A stretch of 64,000 nt of DNA from Tipula vernalis (Eukaryota; Arthropoda; Insecta; Diptera; Tipulidae), in the NCBI GenBank assembly GCA_958295665.1, contig OY282559.1, positions 269,243,347-269,307,346 of the forward strand. Reading direction: 5' to 3'. Below are positions 19,995-32,392 of this stretch, piece after piece. The position numbers and the translations under genes are program-made. The notes beneath the pieces are model-generated. The model worked only from the letters and a program-made list of their open reading frames with translations, was not told the DNA's origin and did no database searches. Each line of letters starts with the position of its first letter. Positions within the stretch are counted from its first letter, which is position 1.

Positions 19995-20182
19995 CACAGG
20001 ACCACAAAAAATAAATGAGTGGAGGGTTCCCTAAATCAAACCAAGTGGATTATATGTTTTTTGGATCGCTGAAATCGAATTCGAAACCTGTTTTTCTCCC
20101 ATCACGTCACCGTTTTTTTCTAACCTCAAAAAACAGCTTGAAACTATAAAACCCAACAATATCAACCCTTAAACCTTATAAC
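19995..20182 (+). repeat. Outer part of the left terminal inverted repeat
   Basis: Aligns with the reverse complement of 39935-40114. It stops matching exactly at ATAAC (20178-20182). The match resumes after a second ATAAC at 36966-36970, which places the LINE insertion point. Confidence 0.85.
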
Positions 20183-20270
20183 GAGGATACTAAGCAACCT
20201 CAGCGAACGGTTCTATTTTTTCTCTTATTATAAAACAAAAAAGTTCAATCAATTTACATAACTGCTCATA

Positions 20271-20909
20271 ATGGATTTATTATGTTCCAATTTCCACTCG
20301 AAATGCTCGGCAATTTGCAGTTCAAATATAACGCTGTGTTCCAAAACTAATGGAAATATCAAATATATTTGTAACACATGTAAGAATTTGGACTTTAATA
20401 TCAATGAGAAAGTCATATTGTTAACGGATGAAATGCAAAGTATTGTTAGTCAAATTTTTTGGTAACTTAAATGGTGTCACATCACAAATGATAGATATGA
20501 AAATTAATCAAATGAAAAGTAGCAGTTTGGGAAGCAGTGTTACTTCAGTACCACACAAAACATTTGTAGCTGAGAATGTGGCTAATGTCGTTGCTACACG
20601 CGTTCATTTGAGTGACAATGATAGTGTCTTGCTGGGTGAAGGGTCTTAAACTCTTATAACATCAGTTCCAGAAATTTGGAAGATGTTGTAAATTTTATCA
20701 AAAAGGAAACGGATTCTGATTGCAATATTGGATGCTTGGACGTCACGCCGGTGAAAAGGCTAAATAACTGTATAGCTTTTAGATCATTTAAAGTGGATGT
20801 ACTGCATAATTTTTACAACGTAATATTTACATCAAGCTTTTGGCCTCTAGGAGTGCATATTAAACCGTTTATCAAAAGGATCAACAATTGGTCAAAAACT
20901 GGGTTGTAA
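20271..20909 (+). pseudogene. LINE ORF1 with PHD-like Cys finger
   Basis: Three plus-strand frames (20271-20465, 20428-20649, 20676-20909). The first has CSNFHSKCSAICS then YICNTCK, a C4HC3/PHD-like spacing seen at the start of CR1 and Daphne-type ORF1. The last has LDVTPVKR...AFRSFKVDV and FWPLGVHIKPF, resembling the ORF1 C-terminal block that ends in a WP.G...RPF-like motif. Frameshifts lie near 20455 and 20650. The role would be RNA binding. Confidence 0.6.
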
Positions 20910-21231
20910 CTCTAAATCCAGCTGGAAATTAGCACATTATTTCGTATCATTTTTTAAAATCGTTATGCAATTTAAATCAAATTTTTCCTATTTTCTAGAT
21001 TTGGGAAAGGACGTATAAACATCATTGAGATTGCAATGGTTGGTGATTCATCCCTTTCAGCCGTAAATTAAACCAGGGCATGACAAAAATATTTTGCGTT
21101 TATATTTTAGTTGCTGGGGGTATGTTTATGATATTCCGAAAATAAAAATTTAAAAGCTCACACCAGAGCGCTTTTGGATACTGTCCCATATAAAGGACAA
21201 TTATACTCAACGTTAAATTTGTCCACATATA

Positions 21232-22640
21232 CACTACAGGCCAAAAGTTTTTGGTCGATGAGTCTTTTTCAATTAAAACAAAGGACTTGCAAAGCTATTT
21301 TCGAAGAATATTTTTCTTACACAACCTGTCAAAATGCATATCTATGCATATTTTATTTAGTTTCAACGTTTATTAACCGAGAAATCACCAACATACTGAA
21401 AATCGATATATTTTGTTGCGTAAAAAACTGATTTATTTTACTTATTAAATAAATATCTGTGAGTGAATATTACAGTAAATAATTTTTTTACCTTTTGCTG
21501 TGAATTGTGAGTATTTAAATTAAATTTACAATTTTTTAAAAATTAATTCTGGGATTAAATGTTAATAATTTTATTATTATATTGATTTAATAAAAAAAAA
21601 AACTTCAAAGGGATAAAAAAATGGACAGAAAATGCGAACTGGCGATCGAATTAAGAGCAGCCATTGTCACGCTACACAGAGAGGCGCATTCGCATGCTGA
21701 AATTGTCCGAAAACTTCAAATTCCGAGTCTACCGTGCAATATACACTGAAGCGATTTAAACAAACTGGATAGAACTCATCCCAATATCGGCAGGGGCGAA
21801 CTCGGGATGCCACTGCAAAGGAGGATGAATATATAGCAATGTTATCCAATCGTTAAAGGAAGTAGTCGGCACCTCAAATATTTGCTCAAGTTAACAACGC
21901 TCGGGAAAATAAACTGTCTCTCAGAATTGCTATTAAGAAACCACTTCTTTTGATTACAAACCGTAAAAAATGACTTAATTGGACAAAATACCACCAGAAT
22001 TAGGAAATGTCACAATGGAGAAAAGTCATTTGGTTAGACAAATCAAAATTTGAAATATTTGAATCCAAAAGGAGAGTTTACGTTCGACGTCGTCCCGGTG
22101 AGAAAATGCTCCCAGACTGTATGAATCCTACAATAAAATACGAAGGTGGTTCTGTGATGATAAGGGGTTGTTTTGGTGACAACAAAGTTGAAGATTTGGT
22201 CGAATTTACGGGTCGAATGGATCGCTTTGGCTATCTTGCGATCATGGAGAAACATGCTATCCCATCTGGACTAAAACTAATAGGACGAGGGTTCACGTAC
22301 CAGCACGACAATGATCCCAAGCACTCATCTAATGTGTGTAAGGATTATTTACCACAACAATTTCGCCGCCGAAAGCTGAATTTAATGAATTGGGCCCCAC
22401 AATCGCCCGATCTTAACCCGATAGAGCTCTTGTGGGATCAGTTAGATCGGGAGCTTTGGAAAACATGCCCAACATCGGCGAGAGATTTGCTACAAAAATT
22501 ACAATATGCCTGGAACAAGATTTCATCCGAACAATTAAATAAATTATTGGATAGAATGCCAAGGCTACGTCAAGCAAAGGAAGGCTACATCGATGAGCGT
22601 TCAATTTAAATATTTCGCTATTTGGTGGTGGTAAGTGTTA
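21232..22640 (+). mobile_element. Tc1-like transposon copy A, right end not found
   Basis: The left end is TA (21230-21231) followed by CACTACAGGCCAAAAGTTTT, a Tc1-type inverted repeat. Transposase follows at 21621-22609. I could not find the matching inverted repeat after 22609, so the right end is deleted or replaced. The end coordinate is a guess just after the stop. Confidence 0.72.
21621..22609 (+). pseudogene. Tc1-like transposase A: catalytic domain intact, N-terminus broken
   Basis: ATG at 21621 opens the HTH region (MDRKCELAIELRAAIVTLH), which acquires a frameshift within 100 bp and several stops up to about 22000. From 22007 to 22609 a 200-codon frame holds the catalytic domain: first Asp in IWLDKSKFEIF, second in TYQHDNDPKHSS, Glu in SPDLNPIELLWDQL. 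The catalytic triad of DD34E transposases is therefore complete, but no intact DNA-binding domain remains. Confidence 0.88.
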
Positions 22641-25600
22641 CAAAATAAATTGTGACATTCTTTCGTTAAATTTTCGTCGCAAAATAAAAAAATATTTTTA
22701 CGATAAACTGTTACAAAATCAAAAAACCAAAACACACTAATGTCGAGTTCTATGGAATTTTTGAAATATAGCAATTTTAAACGGGTCCCATAGAACGTAC
22801 AAGCAAATTTATTTTGTGTTGGAAACAAAACAACAGGTTTTTTAGATGTGAGATTAGCTGTCAGGAGAAATTTTGTTTGTATTATTAAAAAAGAATACTT
22901 AAAATGGAAACTATAAAATTTTGTGGCTACGTAGTCGTAAAAAATATAAAGAATTTTGTAATTTTTATTGATGAATAGCAAATTACAAATCCGAAGTCTC
23001 GTTTGTTGTTGTTATTATTATCTTAATTGACATTTATAATTTTGCTGGAAGAAAGGTGGGGGTAAATTTATCAAAATATCTCGATTTCTCAAAATTGATT
23101 TACATCAAAAAAAAAATCAATAATATTTTCCCATAGTACGCACAAAATTGCTGTAAATCATTTTTTCTTGATTTACAGCAATTTTTTTTCTTCCATAGAA
23201 CTCCACATAAGTGATGTGATTTTTTTTTAGAAACAATATTCTAAGTGGAATTTTTTTTTAAATAAAAACAAAGGAAACACAGGAAAACTGGTAAAGGTTC
23301 GTAAATATAAATTTTTCTGAGTGAAAGGACGGACGGTTTTGTGTTTCGCTCTTTAATAATTTAAATTATTTGGTAAAAAGTGTTCAATCCGAGTAAATTT
23401 TTTTAAATATGGTTTTCCATTTAAAGGTAATTATATTAATATAACATAAAATATGAAATAAATCTTAAAAATATTGTAAAATTACTATAGAAGTTGAAAA
23501 CGCATGCGGCAGAGAATCATGATTTAATTTCTAAGCCTATTTGCCAAGGTAAGTACATAAAATAATTAATAAATTACAAAATAACTTTATAGTTTTACTT
23601 TAAACTTAAAAGATTCAAATTTATTAAATCCCGTTACAATTAATGTAACTGATCATGTTCAGCAAGAACTTAGTGAAAAGTATCGTAGCGTAAATACCAG
23701 CGAACTTATAATGGATATTGAAATGAGCAGTGCCGACTCAGGTTAAAAAATATTCGTTTCTGATTCTAACAGACTTCCTTGTTTAACTAATATAGATATA
23801 ATGGATATTGACATAGGGCAGATAACTGTTATAAAGCACGTCTCAATATTTAACTACTACCTATACTATTATTTTGATTTACTAACAGATTGAAAATATG
23901 GCTATTCTAAATGATTCAGATGGAACTATTATACCACTTGTTACGACCTGGTTGTGTACTGGGGGGTATACTTAAATACCAAAATATTAACCTAATTAAA
24001 ACTAATTAATTATTATACTTCCTTGTTCATGCCATAACCTAAACGATCTGTCATTCTAAAAAAAAAAAAAAAAAAAAAAGAAAAAATATATAATCATAAT
24101 AACCATGAAGTTAGGGACAATTTGATTACCCAGTCAATAGTGTACGCAACCAAGTATTATGGGAATGGATAGTTCGAGGATCGGACACATGGGGATATGA
24201 CGCGCGACGATTACGATGGTGGAAAAAAAAAAGAAGTGGGTGACAGATTATCTTTGGCAAGACAAGGTGAAAGTCGATGAAAAAAAAAATAAACAAACGA
24301 ACTAAAAAGAACAAAATAAATAATTGGGGAATTCGTGGTTTGTCGAATTGTCGATGCTGTCGATTAGGATTACATAAAGATAGGTGTAACTTAGTTGGGA
24401 TAAATATATTTCAGTAAAAGTAAAGAAAAAAACACAAAAATACTCGCCATTTTGTGAAATCGCGTACATCACCATTTTCATCGAATAAGTCCACGATTAT
24501 CGGTAACAATTATAGAATCGCAGGCGTGAGCAATAACAGTGGACAATCCCAGGTTACAAGTATAAACTCAGATACTAATACTTATTTTGGGATGAACGTG
24601 TTTGGCCTGAAGAAACAGACGAGAGCGGACCATCGAATAATCCACGGTACCAACACGTGGTGGAATCCGAATCGCCAGAGGAGGAAAAAAAAGTACCGGT
24701 AATTCCGTCGTAAGAGGGCAACGGTAGCGAGGACAACAGGGACGCAGGTGTGGTCGTTCGCTTAAAGTAAATATTTTTTTTGTTATAATTTCTTTATGGT
24801 ATTTGTTACAACCATCTTTAATATTGTTCGTTTGTGTTAATAGTTTTTTTGTTTGTAAATTAAAATCAACTTAAATGAATTGACCAAGTTATATAAATAT
24901 ATATATAAATCCGTTCAACTTCTGTCGGTAGACGAGCGGTTTTTATTTTTTCTCATTTTTTTTATTTTTAAATAGTTAGGTTGGTGTAACGCAGAGCTCT
25001 GGGTGCCCCGCTTTCCATCTAATTAAGGACCGCGATTGTGGGCGGATTATCCTACTGTATCTATAGAAGCCGTTCATCGACATTTAAATAATTATATAAA
25101 TATTTAGTAACCACTTTGTTGGTTTTTTTTCCTTTATATAACGTAATTTCATTAATTTTTCTTTTGTATTTTACATTATTCGGTAAATTGTTAAAAATAA
25201 AACAAGTGTAAATGGTTGTAGCCACGATGAATTATTATTATGGCTAAGTGAATCCACACGATTCGGGGGATGAGCATCGGAGTGAGTGGGTATGTATCGC
25301 GGTAAGGCAGAAAACCTGTAAGTTTAAACTGATTTCGCAGCTATCTTGATCCGGGAAGGGCACCACCACAATCCCACCCCCCAGACTGAGTGTAAGTCAG
25401 ACAAATGCTGCAGGTGGTGACTTCCGGATGTCTGTTAACGACGTGATCGTCCAGGTCGCGCAGTTACACACTTCTGAATATATTAGACCAATCAATTATT
25501 CCTAGGGAGCTGACATGATGCACAATGATGTGACTGATGCTCGTGAGCCCATAATTACGGATGTTAATAGTAGTCAAGCAACTGGTGATTGTGGTCTATT

Positions 25601-25690
25601 GGGAAATAATATTAAACCATTAAATAATTCGAGACTTGATTCAGGTAATTAATTTTATTATATTATTTTCTTGTAATATCTATATAGAAA
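22641..25690. other. AT-rich stretch, possible solo LTR, unassigned GC island
   Basis: No recognisable protein. 23144-23185 is a perfect hairpin. At 23939 TGTTACGACCTGG begins a tract that could be a Ty3/gypsy LTR ending near GTAACGCA at about 24993, but no polypurine tract, TSD or primer site confirms it. 25310-25480 is relatively GC-rich and looks like an untranslated end of a retroposon (GTGTAAGTCAGACAAATGC). The frame at 24454-24702 has no recognisable motif. Confidence 0.35.
23144..23185. repeat. Perfect 17-bp inverted repeat (hairpin)
   Basis: AAAATTGCTGTAAATCA (23144-23160), an 8-base T-rich loop, then its exact complement (23169-23185). No coding context. It could be the core of a foldback MITE. 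Confidence 0.85.
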
Positions 25691-26088
25691 CTTAAATGCA
25701 GATGGTCTAACTGGTGATGATTTGAATATATTAGAGTCGAAAATTATTTTAAATAGAAGGAAAAGGACGGCAAATTCTGAGCTATGGAAGCAAAACATAT
25801 TAAAGCGAAATTTTGGGCAATCTTATGAAACTGCGACAGGCCAATCAGTTAAAGCCAAAAGCATACAACCTGGCTGTGAGAATTGTATTTTTAATTGTAG
25901 TTCACTTATAAATAACGACGATCGTAAACAAATATTTAATTTATTTTGGAATCTCGGAGACATAACAGCAAGGCGATTATTCTTACAAAACAATGTCGAA
26001 ATAGTAGAACGGAAATATTCGAATTCAGAGAAAATACAAAGAACGGAAAACAGAGCATACTATTTTAAAATTAATTCAACGAAATTTA

Positions 26089-27973
26089 GGCTCGTATTTT
26101 TAAACAAGGATATATCGACGGATTAATCCACAGTTTTCGAAAATCCACTGATTTAGCCGAGGTTACTTTTGGTAATTTTAAACGTGGATATATCCGTGGA
26201 TTTTTTCTGTCCTAATTTTGAACGAAGCTAAAATTCGCGATACTCGATATCGATTTTCGAATTAATAACTGTTTGCTGGGACATTTGTGAATTTTTTTTT
26301 TGTTTTTCCTTACAAAATTTTTTGTTTTCAATCTTTTGTCAATATAATATTGCGATTTGAGGCATTCCTGTGCAAGAAAAAAATAAAATGGAACGCGAGC
26401 GGTGAAGCATCTGTTCAAAAAGAGTTGATAGCGACTGACACCCAATGCAATGTTAACGATAAATGTCCATCAATGAGAAAACGCAGTATGCCACGAAAAT
26501 AACTAGAGTCCGAATGTGAAAAGAACTGAAGAAAGGGACAAATAGGTAGCTTCAATCCCGAATAAAATTTAACGCCATTAAGATGGAATTTTTAAAGAGA
26601 AAAATTGAAAAGATATAATTTTTTATATATTGTAAATACTCTTATTATGAATTTATTTTGGGCATTTTTCAATTTATTGTGCTAAATTCCCCCAAATTTC
26701 ATATCGAAAATTAAAATTAGCTTGTGCTTCGAAACTATTTGGTATTTTATTTTGGACATCTGGCGGAATCATTAAATTTAGGTCTTCATCGACGGGATCA
26801 TTTTCCTCATTCAAAATAATCACAATGTTGTGGAGAACTACAGTTGCCACAATAATTTTCAAAGTGTTTGGAATAGGTACAATTATGATTCTAACGAAAA
26901 AAATTATTTAAAAGCAATTTTTTACTTATTGCTGGAACTGGAAACCTTCTCTTCCACTGCCCGAAAGTCCTTTCTATTACAGACCTAGCTGACGATAGAG
27001 CATAATTATAGATTTCCTGACTTCCAGAATCACCAATCAACAGCATACTGCTGTTTGTTTTGCTCTAATCGAGCCTTTATTTGTGAAAAATTAAATATTA
27101 TCTGGTCAAATGAAGATCAAAACCACCTAAACAAGGAAACAAAAATTTTCCTAATACATGAATTGAATAAATTGAAATTTAATTAATATCGCGAAGTTTA
27201 CGATCAGCATCACATATTGCTTGTGTATTAATCTAAATATATCCTTTTCGATTACGATACAATTCTGCATCGTCTCATGAGAACCATCAATGCTCCCAAT
27301 ATAGCGAGGTATTCCTGCTTTGTTATAACAATTTATTAATTTCCTCTATTTATTAATTTCCTCACCCTTAGACATCAAAGCTCTTGAGACTCTAAATCAC
27401 CAATCACAATTTGATATGACCCTGTAGCGTAATACCTTTGACATAACAAAATTTGTTGAATTATGATGAGGGGATATCCACGAAAGTACAATGGCTCCAG
27501 ATCTCCTTGGAGAATGCTGGCCAAATACCTTCTTTAGAAAACTGAAATCGGCGCCGAAACTCTTTTTTATTGTAAAACTCCATGTCTATCCTATCGTGAA
27601 ACACTTTAGGATATTTAAATCGTAGATGTTATATTATCTCGTAATCTGATTCACCAGACTCTGATGATGAAGACGAAGATTCATTATTTTCCATTTTTAA
27701 ACTTAAATAATTTAATTACAAAATTTACTATGTATATTTCGTATATATGTACGTATATAGATATATGTAATTTTACATATCGTAAATGACGTTTTCTATT
27801 TCCGAATTTTCGAAAATAGCTTTATCCACTGTTTTAGCCATGGATATCGAGGTATAAATCCGTGGATACATTTTTAATACAGGTTTCAATCAGTGGATTT
27901 ATCTTCGTTTAAAAATACGAAAGAGGGGATAAATTCGCCGATTTATCTCTATCCTCGTTTAAAAATACGGGCC
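26089..27973 (-). mobile_element. PIF/Harbinger transposon, 1885 bp, TSD TTA
   Basis: Inverted ends GGCTCGTATTTTTAAACAAG (26089 onward) and, reversed, GGCCCGTATTTTTAAACGAG (ending 27973), bounded by TTA at 26086-26088 and 27974-27976. Inside, the minus strand codes for a decayed Harbinger transposase. The 3-bp TTA duplication is diagnostic of PIF/Harbinger. Subterminal ATCCGTGGAT-like words recur near both ends and may be transposase-binding sites. Confidence 0.9.
26674..27640 (-). pseudogene. Harbinger DDE transposase, decayed
   Basis: Minus strand, several frames. Near 27.3 kb GIPRYIGSIDGSHE is the first Asp block (GSIDGTH type). Near 27.2 kb CDADRKLRDIN fits the second Asp block. Near 27.05-26.95 kb LLIGDSGSQ and SVIERTFGQWKRRFP supply the third acidic block. 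The C-terminus at 26862-26674 has IVATVVLHNIVI then NEEND. Many stops and frame changes mark it as dead. Confidence 0.83.
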
Positions 27974-28241
27974 TTAGAGTATGTAAAGTATTTTTTTTAA
28001 ACACACTCAACATTTCCAATCGCATGATAAGAACGCTCTTCCAGAAAACTTAAAAAGGGCATCGTAGAATCTGATAAACGGGGCAAACACTCGAATCATC
28101 CAAAGCTTGACGAATCAATAAAAAAAGGCATAATGGCGCATATTAATTCCATTCCATGAATTGAGAGCCATTATGTAAGAGCTAGAAGTAGTCGAGAATA
28201 TATCGAAGGAGGCAAATCTTTAGCTAATCTGCATAGAGATT

Positions 28242-28763
28242 ATGTTAAATACTGTAAAAGCCAAGACAAACTATATGGAAACTAAAATGATGTACCGGAG
28301 AATTTTCAATTCTAATTTTAATATCGCATTTTTTTCGCCTAAAAAGGATCAATGTTCAGTATGTGCGGAAGCAAAAAATATTTTTAACGCTGACAAAGAC
28401 GTTGAAAAATATACTCAACAACTAAAACCGCACTTAGAAGCAAAAGATTTTGTCAGAAAAATAACAGAAACGGTACTATCTACTCCTTCCGGTGATATTT
28501 CAACCTTTTACTACTTGTCTAAATTAGCAGTATACAATTTCACGATATTTAATTTGGGTACCAGTCAAGGAAACTGCTACGTGTGGAACGAATCCGAAAG
28601 CAAACGAGGAGTTAATGAAATTGGTACTTGCCTATACAAATTTTTAGAAAACTATACTGGCTTGGATAAACCTACTGTCCTGTTTCCAGACAACTGTGCA
28701 GGACAAAATAAAAACCAGTTTATAGTTTCCTTGCTACTTTGTGTTCAAAAGCTCGACATATGA
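28242..28763 (+). CDS. Transposase-like protein, central catalytic part
   Basis: 173 codons: FFSPKKDQCSVCAEAKN (paired Cys), VYNFTIFNLGTSQGNCYVWNE, GVNEIGTCLYKFLE, and TVLFPDNCAGQNKNQFIVSLL. The last block, with an Asp after a hydrophobic strand and then N.GGQN-like residues, has the look of an RNase H-fold acidic motif. The family recurs in insect and other animal repeats; its biochemical activity has not been inferred beyond that. Confidence 0.65.
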   Translation: MLNTVKAKTNYMETKMMYRRIFNSNFNIAFFSPKKDQCSVCAEAKNIFNADKDVEKYTQQLKPHLEAKDFVRKITETVLSTPSGDISTFYYLSKLAVYNFTIFNLGTSQGNCYVWNESESKRGVNEIGTCLYKFLENYTGLDKPTVLFPDNCAGQNKNQFIVSLLLCVQKLDI

Positions 28764-28784
28764 AAAATTACTCTCTATGTTTTA

Positions 28785-29327
28785 GTGACGGGGCACTCAC
28801 AAAATGAAGCAGACAGCATGCATTCAACGATCGAACGTGAGAAAAAACGGATTTTGAAATCTGGACTCTTTTACAATCCAGCTCAAATGGTAACCGTTAT
28901 CAAATCAAGTAAAAAATCCAAACCGCTGTACAAAGTTAATGAAATGGGAAACGAGGACTTTATAAATATTAAAGATTTACAAAAATTGTTCGGTAACAAT
29001 TTTAAAGTTGATACACTCAACAACAAAATCAATTGGCATAAGATCAGTGTTGTGGAAGTGCGGAAGGAAACTCCGTTTCAATTTTATGTTAAGGAGTCGA
29101 TGTCAGATGAATTTCGAGTCGTATGCACTGATAAAGCAAATAAAAAAAATTTCCTTGATATTTTAAATTATGATAAAAAAAAATTAAATTTGGGCCCAAT
29201 AAAAATTTGCTCAAAGAAATTAAAGGGTCTTAAGGAACTATGTGATAAAAATTTAATTCTGATTTTTATTATAATCTTGAATGTGATTAATTTTAAGATA
29301 AATTTTATCACCATAATACTGAATTGA
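28785..29327 (+). CDS. Transposase-like protein, C-terminal part
   Basis: Continues the previous frame after a short break: TGHSQNEADSMHSTIEREKK, a conserved block that likely carries the last acidic residue(s), then YNPAQMVTVIKSSKKSKP and a lysine-rich tail ending in a hydrophobic run before the stop. Confidence 0.65.
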   Translation: MTGHSQNEADSMHSTIEREKKRILKSGLFYNPAQMVTVIKSSKKSKPLYKVNEMGNEDFINIKDLQKLFGNNFKVDTLNNKINWHKISVVEVRKETPFQFYVKESMSDEFRVVCTDKANKKNFLDILNYDKKKLNLGPIKICSKKLKGLKELCDKNLILIFIIILNVINFKINFITIILN

Positions 29328-29429
29328 ATTTGAAATTTAATTGAATTGTGATTTTTGTTTTGTTTATATGTACTTTATTTTATTATTTTTAAAATATGAA
29401 ATAAATTATATTTTATTAAGGTAATTTAA

Positions 29430-32392
29430 CCTTTTAACTAAAAATTTGTTTTATCCTCAAATATTTTCATTGTTCATTCAAAATATTTCACAAAGACAGT
29501 CATATGTGGAAACATTTGATAAAAAATTTCTCATAAAATGTTACATTTTCCAGTTTTCCTTAATTTTTCCTAAATACGATAATTTATTTAACTAAACCGA
29601 ATGAAATCTTATTCTATAGTGTAACCAGAACAATAAAACTAAGCATTCCTTTAAAAATATACATAAGATAATAGATTTATTGGCAGCTAAACTTTCAACT
29701 TCGATTTACCCAAAATTAAATTTTTTGAGATATAACAGTCTTTGGGACGCGTAGCGATATAATTTTGATTGAATTTTTCAACAAACAATGCCTTATTTTC
29801 AGTTTAGATCAATGAAATTATAACAAAAAAAGAATCAATTTTTTTTAAAATTAAATATGTATGTACATATATACATAAAAATTAAGAGGAATGTAAAATA
29901 TTTTAATTTCAGTCTTCTAGAATTATTTATTATGAAAATCGAAAAAACAATTTCGATCTCTATTTAGGCATAAATGTATGGAACATTTTTGGCAATAAAA
30001 AAAGTTTTAAATTTGCAATTTGGTAGCTTACATCGTGAAGCTTCGTATTTTTGGTCATGCAAAGGTAGATGACCGATAGAATCATTTTGTATTTCTTTAA
30101 TTGGCCGAACTTCGGGCTTTTGCACTTTCGATGACGATGGTGATGTTATTGATTCTTAAAAATGGTCGACCCCTTTTCCTAGTAGTTTGATTTTTCTCAA
30201 TTATTGCTTTTGCCAGGGTTATTTTGAAATTGAACAGATCCATAATTTTATTTTTATTTACACCGGACTTTACCAAGTTTTCTCTGTACTCTAACCAGCT
30301 AGTTCACACCGCAAGGTCTACAAAATGAAATATCAGCCTCAATGGCCACTTTTTAGATTTGATAAAAGTACGATAATAGCTAATCAGCAGATCCATCAAA
30401 TCTACTCCGCCCATACTATTATTGTACAATTGCACTATTTCCGGTAGTGGAACGGACACATATTTTTTCTCAGGTTTAGACCACCGTGTGACTATTTTCT
30501 GAGTACCTATTCCAACGAAATTAGATGATAAATGAACCAACCTGTTGTCATTCTATTTCACGAACACCACATTACCGTCACAATCCACAACTTCCTCACT
30601 GTAACCTCTGACTTGCTTTTTAAACTCCTTATCATCTGTTAATGATTCTTGCAGTACCGATCGCGGCTATTTGTTTTTGTTTTAAAATTTCGAACAACTG
30701 GAAAGTTGAAAAGAAATTGTGGAAGTATAGTGTGTGGCCTGCTTTGTTAATTCTATGGCACAAATGCAAAGCAACAGAAGCGCCAAATGCGAATCTCTGT
30801 TGATCAATTTCTGAAATTCCTGTTGATTTCCCTTGAAAAATTAGGAGGTCATACGGACGTCCACTTTTCTCGCATAACATGTATACTTTTATGCCCCACG
30901 AACACGGTTTTCCTTTCATATATTATTTGGCAGAGTGATGACCTTCGAACGGAATGATTTGTTCATCGACGCATATATTTTCCTCTACTGGAAACTGCAA
31001 GCATCTGCGAATGCAGATGGGCAAATTTTAAAAAATGGGCGAATTTTAAAAAATTTATCAGTACAATGCTCTGGCATTTCAAAATTATTCACAATATACA
31101 GATGATTTCTTAGCTGCGAAAATATGTCAAACTACATAGCTTTTGTGGCTAGATCAATCGATAAAAGAGTGTTCCAATACATCCTGGCTCGTGGAAATTT
31201 TAATGAACTAATTAAAATATGTAGTGCAAATAGTTTTGCAATTTCTGCAGCATTTGTGAGCTTGAAGCCCTTCGTATTTTTTTTGTGCTCCATATATATT
31301 TGTGTTCGTTGCTGCGTTTTCAAAAAAATTTGCAGTAAAGTATTTTTCAAAATACGCTGTTGTGGATTCTTCCAAATGTATGTCATCGTCCGCATCTTTT
31401 TGAAATTCAAACTGTTCACTTTTAAAGGGCTCTTGGTTGCGTTTCCATTTGATATCTTTTTTTTCAGTGTAGTGCAAGTTTGGCTCAATAACAATTTGGT
31501 CGATGACTTCAAATTCCATATTTTCCAAAATTTGTAAATTTTAATCGACCAAAATTGAGTAATTCAACGAACTCGTTCCCAATTTCGGCATTACGTAAAG
31601 TACGACTGACTTCCTCTTCTTCAATATAATATTCAGTTTCCTTCTCGTGAAATAAATTTCTCACAATAGTTGACGGAAGAATAACTACGTCCTGTAAGAC
31701 ATTGTCATCAACAATCAAACTGTATAGCGGCATGTTGTTTGCTGTTTCTGCACTTGTATCTTCCTCATCTGATGTAAAATCAAATTCGGATTCTACTGTG
31801 TTGAGTAATTCTTTCAGTTTCGAAAATGTAAAGGTCTTTTTGGACCCCATGGTGGAAATGTTTTTCGTTTTTGTCGTTTGGTATTCATCCTGCGAACGGA
31901 GAATAAATTTAGCAAAAGTTGAGTGGAAATGTCCCATATATGGAACAAATTTATTTATGTGCTTTATATGGGACACAACCGTTTTATAGATTTGTCCTAT
32001 ATATCTTTCTATATAAGGGACAGTAATTTTTGTACTAAAACTGTAACCAATTCAACCATAAAAATAACAAAAACTGTTTTTTGAAACTGGAATTTGAACG
32101 TTTAGCTGTAGAAAATATATATAGTAAATAGTGTATAACACATTTTAAACCAATATTTTATTTAAAAAAACTGTATGTTACCTAACGTTTGACAGCAAGT
32201 CCATTCACGTTGACTGAAACTAAGCAACTAAATACCTACAGATATTACATATAAACATGTTTTAGTCGAAATGAAAGAGGCAAATATAGCAGAATACAAT
32301 AAAATAACATAAAGAAAAAAATATGAAATAACTTTGAAGTTACGTTGCTTACAAAACAATGTCCTACATATGGGACACATCTTCTGAAAGGG
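29430..32392 (-). mobile_element. piggyBac-like transposon between TTAA sites
   Basis: The right end, reversed, is TTAA then CCCTTTCAGAAGATGTG (TTAA at 32393-32396). The left end is TTAA at 29426-29429 then CCTTTTAACTAAAAAT, a weaker match but with a further shared subterminal CATATGTGGAAACATT / CATATGTAGGACATT. Tandem TATGGGACA-like words near 31.93-32.38 kb lie subterminally. Inside is a minus-strand piggyBac transposase. The left end is less certain than the right. Confidence 0.78.
30304..31976 (-). pseudogene. piggyBac-like transposase, second catalytic Asp lost
   Basis: Minus strand. N-terminal acidic region at 31976-31509 (EFDFTSDEEDTSAE). DDE_Tnp_1_7 domain: first Asp in ICVDEQIIPFEGHHS near 30.97 kb; KPCSWGIKVYMLCEKSG at 30.9 kb; then LYFHNFFSTFQLFEIL near 30.72 kb, where family members have D in place of the H (codon CAC); third Asp in YNNSMGGVDLMDLLISYYRT near 30.41 kb. 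The Cys-rich C-terminus is not seen. Frameshifts fall near 31.5, 30.95 and 30.6 kb. Confidence 0.88.

Larger units (their letters stand above)
25722..28240 (+). pseudogene. Transposase-like protein, N-terminal part, split by insertion
   Basis: Before the insertion: KIILNRRKRTANSELWKQN, GCENCIFNCSS and LFWNLGDITARRLFLQNNV, ending near 26085. After it (27977 on): VCKVFF, KGIVESDKRGKHSNHPKL, IKKGIMAHINSIP and ESHYVRARSSREYIEGGKS up to about 28205. The Cys pair and the K.NH..D/ESHY blocks look like the DNA-binding and early catalytic part of the same protein continued at 28242. Confidence 0.65.
25700..29330 (+). mobile_element. Element encoding an RNase-H-like transposase, interrupted by a Harbinger
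   Basis: Plus-strand coding pieces at 25722-26088, 27977-28240, 28242-28763 and 28785-29327 read as one protein when the Harbinger at 26089-27973 and one TTA are removed. I recognise the sequence type as a family repeated in many insect genomes that I take to be a DNA transposon transposase. I cannot assign a named superfamily. Terminal repeats were not identified. Confidence 0.6.

Noticed and set aside
23939..24993. Solo Ty3/gypsy LTR beginning TGTTACGACC
   Set aside because: The start looks right, but no matching CA end with TSD, primer-binding site or second LTR could be confirmed by eye; kept only as a possibility in the spacer entry.
28242..29327. Assignment of the PDNCAGQN/TGHSQNEADSMH protein to a named transposase superfamily
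   Set aside because: The family is familiar from repeats, but no superfamily-specific ends or duplication were visible, so it is left unnamed.
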